Source: UBA8403 sp964455155
GTDB taxonomy: Bacteria > Bacteroidota > Bacteroidia > Cytophagales > Amoebophilaceae
Direction of reading: 5' to 3'
Assembly (NCBI GenBank): GCA_964455155.1
Contig: CAYVYH010000005.1
Span: 1 to 43,039, forward strand
Length of the DNA stretch: 43,039 nt
Shown here: positions 34,365 to 42,828 of the stretch, piece by piece
How the letters are laid out: every line of letters begins with the position of its first letter
Position numbering within the stretch: position 1 is the stretch's first letter
Program-made: the position numbers and the translations under genes
Notes under the pieces: model-generated
What the model was told of the DNA's origin: nothing
Database searches by the model: none
The model's input: only the letters and a program-made list of their open reading frames with translations

Positions 34365-36581
34365 CTATAACTTCTGGAGACCCGCCACACCGATTCCGTG
34401 GAGGTCGCCATCGCTACTGACGAAGCGGACACTGACTCCCCCGGAGGAAAAACTCCCAACAGCAGCGGGACAATTACCAAAATCCCACGCTACCAGCTCT
34501 TGGCACCGCGTGTAAGTCAAAGGATTATTGGTATAAAGGCGCTCGCCACTACGCACATAATGTGACAAAATAGCCGTCGCTGCCTCTAGGGCACCTGGCA
34601 ACTCATAAGGAAGGCCAGTGCGGTTCGCATGATGAGCAACCAAGGCCTTCTGGGATACATAACCCTGGTTTCTGCTACCTTCAAGCACATCACGCGTCAT
34701 CAACACCCAATAGGAACGTACGGGCGATTGGGCACCGAATTGTTCTTGAACATCACCAGCGTAGACACGATACCTGGTGGGGTACCCTCCACCTATGGGG
34801 CGCTTGATAAGCTCTCCGAGCAAGTTGAAGCTAAAAGGCTCACCAGCTACGGTAGCCGGTATCAAGACCAACAGATGCGTGTCTTTTACTTGCTTCTTTG
34901 GCCAGAATGGGCAAGCACCGTTCAGCGTGTCGACGATATGCGCCGGTAGCGGAGGAGCTGGCTCCACCTCACCAAAGTACCGGCTCCATTCCTCAGCACC
35001 AAACGAGTGCAACAGGGCCGACGAACGGTAATCACGGATACCAAATTTGCGAAGGCACGATACCCCAGATTCCGCATCGTCGTCGAACCCACCAAGAAAG
35101 ACCAATCCCCTGGAACAAAAGCGCCCCACTGTAACCGGTAATGAGTGCCCGGCTACGTCTTCCAATAGCTCTGCACAACGCGTAGAAGTACTGAGCAACT
35201 CGTCGCTACCTCCTTCATAAAGACGATCGCCACTGCGCACATAGTGTGACAATATAGCAGTGGCTGCCTCCAACACATGTGGGGTTTCATAAGGAGGACC
35301 ATCGATATGGGAGGTCTGTGTAGCAATCAAAGCTTGTTGATCCGCATAAGGCTTGCTTCTGCTTCCAGGAAGCACGTCGCGCGTCAGCAATACCCAATAG
35401 GAGCTCCTGGAATACACATCCCCCGACGATTGTTGCACCTCGTCATCATACAAAAAATATTGCGTGCTGTGGCCACCCCCACGAGGATTTTCTACCAACT
35501 CCCCCAGCAGATCCAAGGTAAAAGCCTTACCGTCTACAGTAGATGGTATCAAGATCAACAAGTGCGTATCTTTAACTCGCTTTCCTGGCCAAAACGGGCA
35601 AGCGCTGTTTAGGATCTCGCCTATGTCTGACGGCAAGTAGGGTTGCGCACCTACCTCCCCAAAGTATTGACGCCAGGCCTGCGCCCCAAAAGCCATAGCA
35701 GGGATTCGTTCGCCATGGCGAATAGGCGAATCCTCCTCTACTTTCTCCAACAAAATCTCGACCTGTATGTGCATCATACTCTTTGGACGGCACATTCTGT
35801 TCCTTTTTGTACTGCCGCACAATACCAGACCGGCATACTTCGCACGCTTCAGATCGGGACCCTCATGCCTTGTACAAGCTGAATGGCTGACGCCACTTTC
35901 TAGTGTGTCCAAAATAACGACTTGACCCACATTGGCTCCACGTTCTCTCGCTATAGTACGGGCGTCTTGAGTGGCTTCCAACCTGCGGTATGCTCCTTCG
36001 TTGTTAGCTGCTACGTAGCAGATAGTTAAACGCGCGCGCTGAATCACTGAGTCTGACGTCAATCGATACCCTTTGTAACGATAACCAGAAGGAATATGGT
36101 ACGTCTCCTTCCTCGTGGCATCACTACCAAGTATCATGGTAGGGCCAGGCATCCATGACTCTGCCAGTGACTGTACTTGTTGCGGTTGCTGACTCAACAG
36201 AACACGCGCACCAGAAAAGGCTGTGAAAGGTTCAGCAAAAGACTGGGAAAAGGAATCGATCCCAGCGCGATCCACAGAAGGTGATGAGACAGCGGCCAAC
36301 GCAGGCACCACTGCAGGTAGCAGTGTGGCTGCCGGCTCGACAGAGGACACACCATCCAACCTATCGCTGATGTGCTCGTCGAGAGTGCGTAAAGGGGTAA
36401 GTGCAAGTGAACCTGGCAACAAAATTTCGCCTGGTCCTCGTACGCGATCGGCCTCCGTTGGGTGCTCCTGCCTGACAACAGGTTCTTCAATGATTGCATG
36501 CATACCCGATCTGCAACCCTGGAACAATAGACCACATAAGACAGCCGTCGCTGTCAAGCGATTCGGTAAAGAACAATACAT
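34365..36581 (-). CDS. repeat-module lipoprotein, family member C, with a private insert
   Basis: A 738-residue member of the family, lipobox LFQG-C23. It differs from the others by an extra segment of about 160 residues (about 133-293) between the linker and the first module, containing IPSGYRYKGYRLTSDS, RARLTICYVAANNEGAYR and GANVGQVVILDTLE, which no other member has and which I do not recognise. The N-type module starts at about 298 (FGAQAWRQYFGEVGAQ) and has STVDGKAFTLDLLGEL and YWVLLTRDVLPGSR. The C-type module has EQFGAQSPVRSYWVLMTRD and TYTRCQELV and ends in GVAGLQKL. ATG 36581 fits the family rule; an adjacent ATG (36584) and a longer frame (36737) exist. It is the last gene of the right array. 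Function unknown. Confidence 0.85.
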   Translation of the reverse strand: MYCSLPNRLTATAVLCGLLFQGCRSGMHAIIEEPVVRQEHPTEADRVRGPGEILLPGSLALTPLRTLDEHISDRLDGVSSVEPAATLLPAVVPALAAVSSPSVDRAGIDSFSQSFAEPFTAFSGARVLLSQQPQQVQSLAESWMPGPTMILGSDATRKETYHIPSGYRYKGYRLTSDSVIQRARLTICYVAANNEGAYRRLEATQDARTIARERGANVGQVVILDTLESGVSHSACTRHEGPDLKRAKYAGLVLCGSTKRNRMCRPKSMMHIQVEILLEKVEEDSPIRHGERIPAMAFGAQAWRQYFGEVGAQPYLPSDIGEILNSACPFWPGKRVKDTHLLILIPSTVDGKAFTLDLLGELVENPRGGGHSTQYFLYDDEVQQSSGDVYSRSSYWVLLTRDVLPGSRSKPYADQQALIATQTSHIDGPPYETPHVLEAATAILSHYVRSGDRLYEGGSDELLSTSTRCAELLEDVAGHSLPVTVGRFCSRGLVFLGGFDDDAESGVSCLRKFGIRDYRSSALLHSFGAEEWSRYFGEVEPAPPLPAHIVDTLNGACPFWPKKQVKDTHLLVLIPATVAGEPFSFNLLGELIKRPIGGGYPTRYRVYAGDVQEQFGAQSPVRSYWVLMTRDVLEGSRNQGYVSQKALVAHHANRTGLPYELPGALEAATAILSHYVRSGERLYTNNPLTYTRCQELVAWDFGNCPAAVGSFSSGGVSVRFVSSDGDLHGIGVAGLQKL

Positions 36582-36971
36582 CATCAGTGAGTTAAAGTGA
36601 GTGCGATACCCTACGCGTGCCACCGCACAGCAACGCACGCCGTAGATGCTTGAGCCTAAGACTCGGCTGCATCTTCTCACATCATAGCTTACCATGCAAT
36701 AACCAGTGAACAGCGATAGTTCCGCATCATCGCGCAAAAGAAACTTAAATTATGATGAATTCACGCATTTTAAAAAGATGTATCATCCCTGGCCTTACGC
36801 AAAAGAGCTGTAACCCCCAGAAAATCACCCTGCCGCGCAGGCTCCCCCACGGTGCTGAGGACACTGTAACAAGACTACACCAAAGCAGCTGCCGCGCGCA
36901 GCGGAGGCGTAGCCTCCGCAAAAAATTACCCCCCGCGTAAGACACCCCGCACGGAGCTAAGTACCCAAATA
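36582..36971 (-). promoter_or_regulatory. family spacer upstream of member C, longer than the others
   Basis: 390 bp; core TTACCATGCAA at 36689-36699, 108-118 nt before the ATG. It is about 65 bp longer than the other spacers. The excess appears to be a GC-rich, hairpin-forming stretch at about 36829-36919. Confidence 0.5.
36829..36919. repeat. cluster of GC-rich inverted repeats in the C-D spacer
   Basis: Three dyads occur close together: CCTGC-CGC-GCAGG (36829-36841), GCTGC...GCAGC (36888-36902) and the perfect 8-bp GCGGAGGC-GTA-GCCTCCGC (36901-36919). The last is followed on the forward strand by six A residues, so neither strand reads as a canonical terminator. They are not seen in the homologous spacers and look like a small insertion. 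Confidence 0.65.
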
Positions 36972-38759
36972 CTAGAACTTCCGGAAACCAGCCACGCCGA
37001 TGTAGTTGCTGCCAAGGTCGTAGCCGTCGCCGCCGTAGCTGACAAAGAGCCCCCCTGAGGAAAAACCTCCAACGGCAACTGGATACTTACCTTCACCCTC
37101 ATCTACCACTAGATCTTGGCACCGCGTCCAGGTCCGTTGCTCATCCATATACAACCGCCCTCCACTACGCACGTGGTGCGACAGGATAGCCGTCGCTGCC
37201 TCCAGGGCACTTGGTAGCTCATAAGAAAGACCGGTGCGACTTGCGTGCCCAGCAACCAGTTCCCTCTGTTCTGCATACGTCTTGCCCCTACTGCCCTCAA
37301 GCACATCACGTGTCATCAACACCCAATAGGACCTGGTAGGAGACCGAGCGCCGAATTGTTCGCGGATATCACTATCGTAGTAACAATACTTGGTGGAGTA
37401 ACCTCTGCCTCGGGGGCGCTTGATAAGCGCTCCAAGCAGATCTAAGTTAAAAGGCTCACCATTGACAGTAGCCGGTATCAAGACCAACAGGTGCGTGTCT
37501 CTGACTCGTGTCCCTGGCCAAAACGGGCAACCGCTGTTCAAGATATCGGCTACATCCGAAGGGAGAGAGGGTGCTGCTCCCACCTCCCCAAAGTACCAAC
37601 GCCATTCCTCTGCTCCAAACGAGTGCAACAAGACCGATGGGCGGTAATGCCGACTACCAAACCTGCGAAGGCACGATACCCCAAACTCTTCATCGTCGTC
37701 GAAGCCACTGAAAAAAACCAGACCTCTGGAACAAAAGCGACCCACTGTAACCGGTGATGGGTACTCAGCTGCGTCTTCCAATAGCCCCGTACAACGTGTA
37801 GAAGTACTCGGCAACGCGTCGTCACCTTCTGCATAAAGACGGTCACCACTGCGCACATAGTGTGACAACATAACCGCCGCGGCTTCTAATACATTCGGTA
37901 TGGCATAAGGGGCACACTTGATATGAGCAGTCTGCGCAGCAACCAAAGCTTGCTGCGCTGTATAAGGATTGCTTCTACTTCCAGGAAGCACGTCGCGTGT
38001 CAGCAACACCCAATAGGAACTGCTAGAATACACATCCCCCAACGATTGTTGCACCTCGTCATCATACAAAAAATATTGCGTACTGTGGCCACCCCCACGA
38101 GGATTTCGTACCAACTCCCCCAGCAGATCCAAGGTAAAAGCCTTACCGTCTACTGTAGACGGTATCAAGACCAACAAGTGCGTGTCTTTGACTGCCTTCC
38201 CAGGCCAAAACGGGCAAGGACTGTCCAGGATTTCGTCTATGTCTGAGGGAAGAGGAGGCGCTACTCCTACCTCCCCAAAGTATCGAGCCCATGCCCACGC
38301 TCCAAAGACTGGAGCAGGGACTGAAAATGGAATTACACGTGACGACTCTGAGCGACCTACCGGAGAAAGCTCCGCTACTTGAGCAATAGGCCTAGCCGCA
38401 GGCTTCGTATCCGTCTCTCCAGATTCCGTTGAGGAGGCTAGCTCCCGGTCAGACACAGCATCGTTCTCGACGGCAAGATGATACATGAACAAAGCCGCCT
38501 GAACCGTGGAAATAGCCACGGAAGGTGAAGTCACTAATGCAACTGTTGGAAATCCGCTATGGGGCACATCAGAAACCACAGAGGACAGGCCATCTGGCAA
38601 TGAGATCTGGTCGGGGATTGGCACTTCATCGCTCGTCTTACGCAACTTTTTGGACGCAGGCTCCTCGGAGGTTACCCGGAAGTTGGACCTACAGCCCTGT
38701 AATAACAGTCCGAACACAATAACCGTTACTAGCAAGCGATTCAATGGAGAAAAGTACAT
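36972..38759 (-). CDS. repeat-module lipoprotein, family member D
   Basis: A 595-residue family lipoprotein, lipobox LLQG-C23. The linker (24-151) contains KPAARPIAQVAE and a VGR-x-ESSR segment that is shared only with members E and F, marking a D/E/F subgroup. The N-type module starts at 152 (FGAWAWARYFGEVGVA), with STVDGKAFTLDLLGEL, SYWVLLTRDVLPGSR and FCSRGLVFFSGFDDD. The C-type module starts near 386 (FGAEEWRWYFGEVGAA), with REQFGARSPTRSYWVLMTRD, LEAATAILSHHVRSGGRLY and TWTRCQDLV, and ends in GVAGFRKF. The gene is intact; ATG 38759 by the family rule (frame opens at 38834). Function unknown. Confidence 0.85.
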   Translation of the reverse strand: MYFSPLNRLLVTVIVFGLLLQGCRSNFRVTSEEPASKKLRKTSDEVPIPDQISLPDGLSSVVSDVPHSGFPTVALVTSPSVAISTVQAALFMYHLAVENDAVSDRELASSTESGETDTKPAARPIAQVAELSPVGRSESSRVIPFSVPAPVFGAWAWARYFGEVGVAPPLPSDIDEILDSPCPFWPGKAVKDTHLLVLIPSTVDGKAFTLDLLGELVRNPRGGGHSTQYFLYDDEVQQSLGDVYSSSSYWVLLTRDVLPGSRSNPYTAQQALVAAQTAHIKCAPYAIPNVLEAAAVMLSHYVRSGDRLYAEGDDALPSTSTRCTGLLEDAAEYPSPVTVGRFCSRGLVFFSGFDDDEEFGVSCLRRFGSRHYRPSVLLHSFGAEEWRWYFGEVGAAPSLPSDVADILNSGCPFWPGTRVRDTHLLVLIPATVNGEPFNLDLLGALIKRPRGRGYSTKYCYYDSDIREQFGARSPTRSYWVLMTRDVLEGSRGKTYAEQRELVAGHASRTGLSYELPSALEAATAILSHHVRSGGRLYMDEQRTWTRCQDLVVDEGEGKYPVAVGGFSSGGLFVSYGGDGYDLGSNYIGVAGFRKF

Positions 38760-39080
38760 CGTCAATAGGTTGTAGTGCGTGAAACATCCCAACAGTGTGC
38801 TGTCGTACAGCGCAGTCATGCACGCTATGGGCACTTAACCCGAAACACACTTGTATCTTGCAAAATCATGGTTTACCATGCAATCAATAGCACATGACGA
38901 TCATTTTGCATCACCGCATCAAAAAGCTTTCAGCATCACGAACTCACGGCATGTTACAACAAAAAGCATCATTTCTAGTCCTACACAGCAAACCATTCCC
39001 CAAAAACCGCTCCACCACATAGGATCCTTATGGACTGGAAACAGGCCAAGCCACGCGTACCGAGTACCAAGGGCCCAATG
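38760..39080 (-). promoter_or_regulatory. conserved family spacer upstream of member D
   Basis: 321 bp; core TTACCATGCAA at 38873-38883, 114-124 nt before the ATG, in the same position as in the other spacers. The right end carries the shared 3' flank of the next gene (GGCCAAGCCACGCGTACCGAGTACC). Confidence 0.5.
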
Positions 39081-41510
39081 CTAGAACTTCCGGAGACCAG
39101 CGACACCACCGAAGTAGTAGTAGTAGTCATTGATGCTGTCGACATTGATTCCCCCGAAGGAAAACCCCCCAACAACAGCAGGATATTGGTCATTTACCAG
39201 CTCTTGGCACCGCGTGTAGGTTCCAGGATCATGGGCATACAACCGTTCTCCGCTACGCACATAGTGTGACAAAATAGCCGTCGCGGCTTCTAAGGTATCA
39301 GGAAGCTCATAAGGAATGTTCGTCCGCTTTGCGTACGTAGCAACCAAAGCTTGCTGGGATGCACGCTTCTGGTTCCTACTACCCTCAAGCACATCCCGCG
39401 TCATCAATACCCAATAGGAACGCCTAGGCGATTGAGCGCCGAATTGTTCTTCAATGGAATCACTATAGTTTCGATACCTAGTGGGGTAGCCTCCGCCTTG
39501 GGGACGCCGAATGAGATCCCTAAGCAGGTTTAAGCTAAAGGGCTTACCATCGACCATAGCCGGTATCAAAACCAACAGGTGCGTGTCTTCGACGCGTTCT
39601 CCCGGCCAAAACGGGCAAGGACTGTCCAAGATTTCGCCTATATCTGAGGGCAGGGGAGGCTCCGTTCCTACCTCCCCAAAGTACTGGGCCCAGGCCCTCG
39701 CGCCAAAGGCTTGGGCCAGCATCGTATTTATTTTCAAAAATTTCCAGAGACCGGCCACACCGTAGCTGTTGTCGTCATAGCTGTTGCTGCTGACATCGAT
39801 CCCCTGGGAGGAAAAACCTCCAACAACAACAGGATATCGGTTGTATACCAACTCTTGGCATCGCGTATAGGTCCATGGACTATCTGAGTAAAGACGCTCC
39901 CCACTACGCACGTAATGTGACAGGATAGCCGTCATGGCTTCTAGGACACCAGGTAGCTCATAAGGATGGCCCGTCCGCCCTGCATGATGAGATACCAGGG
40001 CCTGCTGGGATGCACATGTCTCATCCCTACTACCTTGAATCACATCCCGCGTCATCAACACCCAATAGGAACACCCAGGCGATTGAATACCGAATTGTTC
40101 GTAAACATCGCTATCATAGTCGCGATACACGGTGAAGTGGCCTCCGCCTTTTGAGCGTTGGATATACTCCCTAAGCAGGTTTAAGCTGAAAGGCCTACCG
40201 TTGACCGTAGCTGGTATCAAGACCAACAGGTGTGTATCTTTGACCCGTTTTTTTGGCCAGAATGGGCAATAGCTGTTGAGCGTATCGACGATATGCGCTG
40301 GTAGTGGGGGGATGGGTTCTACCTCACCAAAGTACCGGCTCCACTCCTCAGCACCAAACGAGTGCAAAAAAGCCGATGGGCGGTAATTCCGATCACCAAA
40401 TCGGCGAAGGCACGATGCCCCAGATTCCGAATCGTCGTCGAACCCACCAAGAAAGACCAATCCCCTGGAACAAAAGCGCCCCACCGTAACCGGTGATGGG
40501 TGCCCGGATGAACCTTCTAATAGCGCCATACAACGTGTAGCCGTACTTAGCAATTCGTCGCCAACCCCTTCATAAAGACGCTCGCCACTACGCACATAGT
40601 GTGACAAAATAGCCGTCGCGGATTCTAATACATTCGGTATGGCATAAGGGGCACGCTTGATATGAGCAGTCTGCGTAGCAATCAAAGCTTGTTGATCCGC
40701 ATAAGGCTTGCTTCTGCTCCCGGGAAGCACGTCGCGCGTCAGCAACACCCAATAGGAACTGCTGGCATACACACTTCCAGACGACTGTTGCACCTCGTCA
40801 TCATACAAAGAATACTTCGTGCTGTGGCCACCTCCACGAGGATTTTGTACCAACTCCCCCAATAGATCTAAGGTAAAAGCCCTGCCGTCTACTGTAGACG
40901 GTATCAAGACCAACAGGTGCGTGTCTCTGACTCGTTTCCCTGGCCAAAACGGGCAAGCGCTGTTCAGGATCTCGCCTATGTCTGGCGGCAAACAGGGCTG
41001 CGCACCCACCTCCCCAAAGTATTGGCGCCAGGCTTGCGCTCCAAAAACTGAGGTGGGATCTGAAAATGGCAACCCGCGTAACGATGTTAGGCGACCCACT
41101 GAAAAGCATTCAGCTGCCCGGGCAATAGGCCTAGCCGCAGGCTTCATGCTTATCTCTTCAGGCTCTCCAGGATCTACGAAAGGGAATCGCTCCCGGTCAG
41201 ACACAGCATCGTGCCCGACAGCAAGATGATGCGTGAGCGAGGCCACCTGAACCGTGGAAGTAGCCACTGAAGATGAAGTCGCTGACGCTGCAACTGTTGA
41301 AAGCCTACTATTAGGCGCATCAGAACCCGTAGAGGACGGGATATCTAATACTGAGACCTGATTGGGGATTGACGCATCATCGCTTGTCTTGCGCAACTTT
41401 TTGAGCGCAGGCCCCTCGGGAGTTACCTGAAAGCTTGACCGACAGCCCTGTAGACACAGACCACATAAAACAGCTGTCGCTATCAAGCGGTTCAATGGAG
41501 TAAGATACAT
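39081..41510 (-). CDS. repeat-module lipoprotein, family member E, three modules
   Basis: An 809-residue family lipoprotein, lipobox CLQG-C23, and the longest member. The linker (24-155) carries the MKPAARPIARAAE block of the D/E/F subgroup. Module 1 (about 156-385) is N-type (STVDGRAFTLDLLGEL, LLTRDVLPGSR, GLVFLGGFDDD). Module 2 (about 386-600) is C-type and ends in GVAGLWKF, where all other genes stop. Here the codon at the stop position is TTG, and a 10-residue joint (LKINTMLAQA) leads into module 3 (602-809), a second C-type copy (FGARAWAQYFGEVGTE, SYWVLMTRDVLEGSR, TYTRCQELV, GVAGLRKF). It therefore arose by fusion or unequal crossing-over. ATG 41510 fits the family rule; ATG 41513 is adjacent. 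Function unknown. Confidence 0.85.
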   Translation of the reverse strand: MYLTPLNRLIATAVLCGLCLQGCRSSFQVTPEGPALKKLRKTSDDASIPNQVSVLDIPSSTGSDAPNSRLSTVAASATSSSVATSTVQVASLTHHLAVGHDAVSDRERFPFVDPGEPEEISMKPAARPIARAAECFSVGRLTSLRGLPFSDPTSVFGAQAWRQYFGEVGAQPCLPPDIGEILNSACPFWPGKRVRDTHLLVLIPSTVDGRAFTLDLLGELVQNPRGGGHSTKYSLYDDEVQQSSGSVYASSSYWVLLTRDVLPGSRSKPYADQQALIATQTAHIKRAPYAIPNVLESATAILSHYVRSGERLYEGVGDELLSTATRCMALLEGSSGHPSPVTVGRFCSRGLVFLGGFDDDSESGASCLRRFGDRNYRPSAFLHSFGAEEWSRYFGEVEPIPPLPAHIVDTLNSYCPFWPKKRVKDTHLLVLIPATVNGRPFSLNLLREYIQRSKGGGHFTVYRDYDSDVYEQFGIQSPGCSYWVLMTRDVIQGSRDETCASQQALVSHHAGRTGHPYELPGVLEAMTAILSHYVRSGERLYSDSPWTYTRCQELVYNRYPVVVGGFSSQGIDVSSNSYDDNSYGVAGLWKFLKINTMLAQAFGARAWAQYFGEVGTEPPLPSDIGEILDSPCPFWPGERVEDTHLLVLIPAMVDGKPFSLNLLRDLIRRPQGGGYPTRYRNYSDSIEEQFGAQSPRRSYWVLMTRDVLEGSRNQKRASQQALVATYAKRTNIPYELPDTLEAATAILSHYVRSGERLYAHDPGTYTRCQELVNDQYPAVVGGFSFGGINVDSINDYYYYFGGVAGLRKF

Positions 41511-41849
41511 CATGGATATATTAAAGCAGATGAACGTTTCAAGAACGCCGGCCGCGCGGCACAGTAGTTTTTCAGAAACTTAACACATCTTAAAAAATAA
41601 CGACTTACCACACAATAGAAAGTTCACGACGATAATTTTGCATATCCGTATAGAGCAACTTGCAGTAAAACGCACAAACGCATTTTAAAACAAAAAATAC
41701 TATGCTCCCGGCCTTACGCAACAGATCAATCACCCCACCCCTGCAAAAAATCGCCCCACCGCACATGTTCGGCAGACGGAGCCAAGTACTCAAGGGCAAG
41801 AGTACCAAGCGACTGAGGCTAAAAGAACCAGATATCTAAGTATCCAATG
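41511..41849 (-). promoter_or_regulatory. family spacer upstream of member E
   Basis: 339 bp, homologous to the other spacers (ACGCATTTTAAAACAAAAAATAC and CGGCCTTACGCAACAGATCA blocks), but the core has diverged to TTACCACACAA near 41607. Member E may be expressed differently from the others. Confidence 0.45.
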
Positions 41850-42505
41850 CTAAAACTTCCGGAGACTAGCCACGCCGATGCCGTGGCGGTCGTAGTCAGG
41901 GCTGCTGCTGACGACATAGAGCCCCCGGAGGAAAAATCACCAACAACAGGATAGTGACTACCACGCCATGCTACCAGATCTTGGCACCGCGTCCAGGTCC
42001 CAGGATCAAGGGCAGAGGGGGCTCTGCTCCTACCTCCCCGAAGTATTGAGTCCATTCCTGCGCCCCAAAAACTGGGGTAGTGACTGAGAATGGCAATGCG
42101 CGTGACGATGCTAGGCGACCCACTGAAGGATATGCGGCTGCCTGAGCAATAGGCCTGGCAGCAAGCTTTATTATCTGTCTCTTCAGATTCCGTTGAGGAG
42201 GCTTGTTCCCAGATAGACACAGTATCATTCCCCACAGCAAGATAATGCATGAGCGAAACAGCCATGGAAAGAAGGGTCGCTGACGCAACTGTTGGCAGCT
42301 CGCTACTAGGCACATCAGAGAGCACAGAGGACGGGACATCTAACACTGAGACTTGATGGGGGATTGGTGCATCATCGCCTGTCTTGCGCGACTTTTTAAA
42401 CACAGGCTCCTCAAAGGTTACCCGGAAGTTGGATCTACAACCCTGTAATAACAGACCGAATACAACAACCGTCGCTAGCAAGCGATTCGATAAAGAAGCG
42501 TACAT
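41850..42505 (-). pseudogene. repeat-module lipoprotein, family member F, disrupted
   Basis: A broken family gene. It starts normally (MYASLSNRL, lipobox LLQG-C23 counted from ATG 42505) with a D/E-like linker. Lesion 1 is a +1 frameshift near 42163-42173, after which the second frame reads KLAARPIAQAAA and a partial N-type module (FGAQEWTQYFGEVGAE PPLP). Lesion 2 is an internal deletion at about 42006-42012 joining the PPLP segment to the last part of a C-type module (DPGTWTRCQDLVAW); roughly 1 kb is missing. Lesion 3 is a one-base loss in a C-run (41922-41926), after which the right frame reads LYVVSSSPDYDRHGIGVASLRKF and stops at 41850. Without correction the frame runs to 41819. It cannot make a normal protein. 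Confidence 0.85.
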
Positions 42506-42828
42506 CGTCAATCAGTTGAAATGAGTGCCATATCCCTTGTGCACCGCCACACAACATGGCGCAGCAACACCCACCGCAGACTCCTAGCGTAAAGTACACT
42601 CGCGTCTTGCAAAACCACGGCTTTCCATGCAACAAACAATACATGACGATAGTTTTGCATCATTACATCAAGAAACTTTTAGTACAACGTACGCATTTAA
42701 AAACAAAAAGCATCATTCCTGGCCCTACGTAACAGCGTTATACCCTCAGAAGAATGTTCCATCATACAGGCTCCTCATGGACAGAAAACAGACCAAACCA
42801 CGCGTACTGAGTATCCAAAAGCCCAATG
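42506..42828 (-). promoter_or_regulatory. conserved family spacer upstream of member F
   Basis: 323 bp; core TTTCCATGCAA at 42622-42632, one base different from the consensus and 117-127 nt before the ATG. The ACGCATTTAAAAACAAAAAGC block is also conserved. The promoter region seems intact although the gene is broken. Confidence 0.45.
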
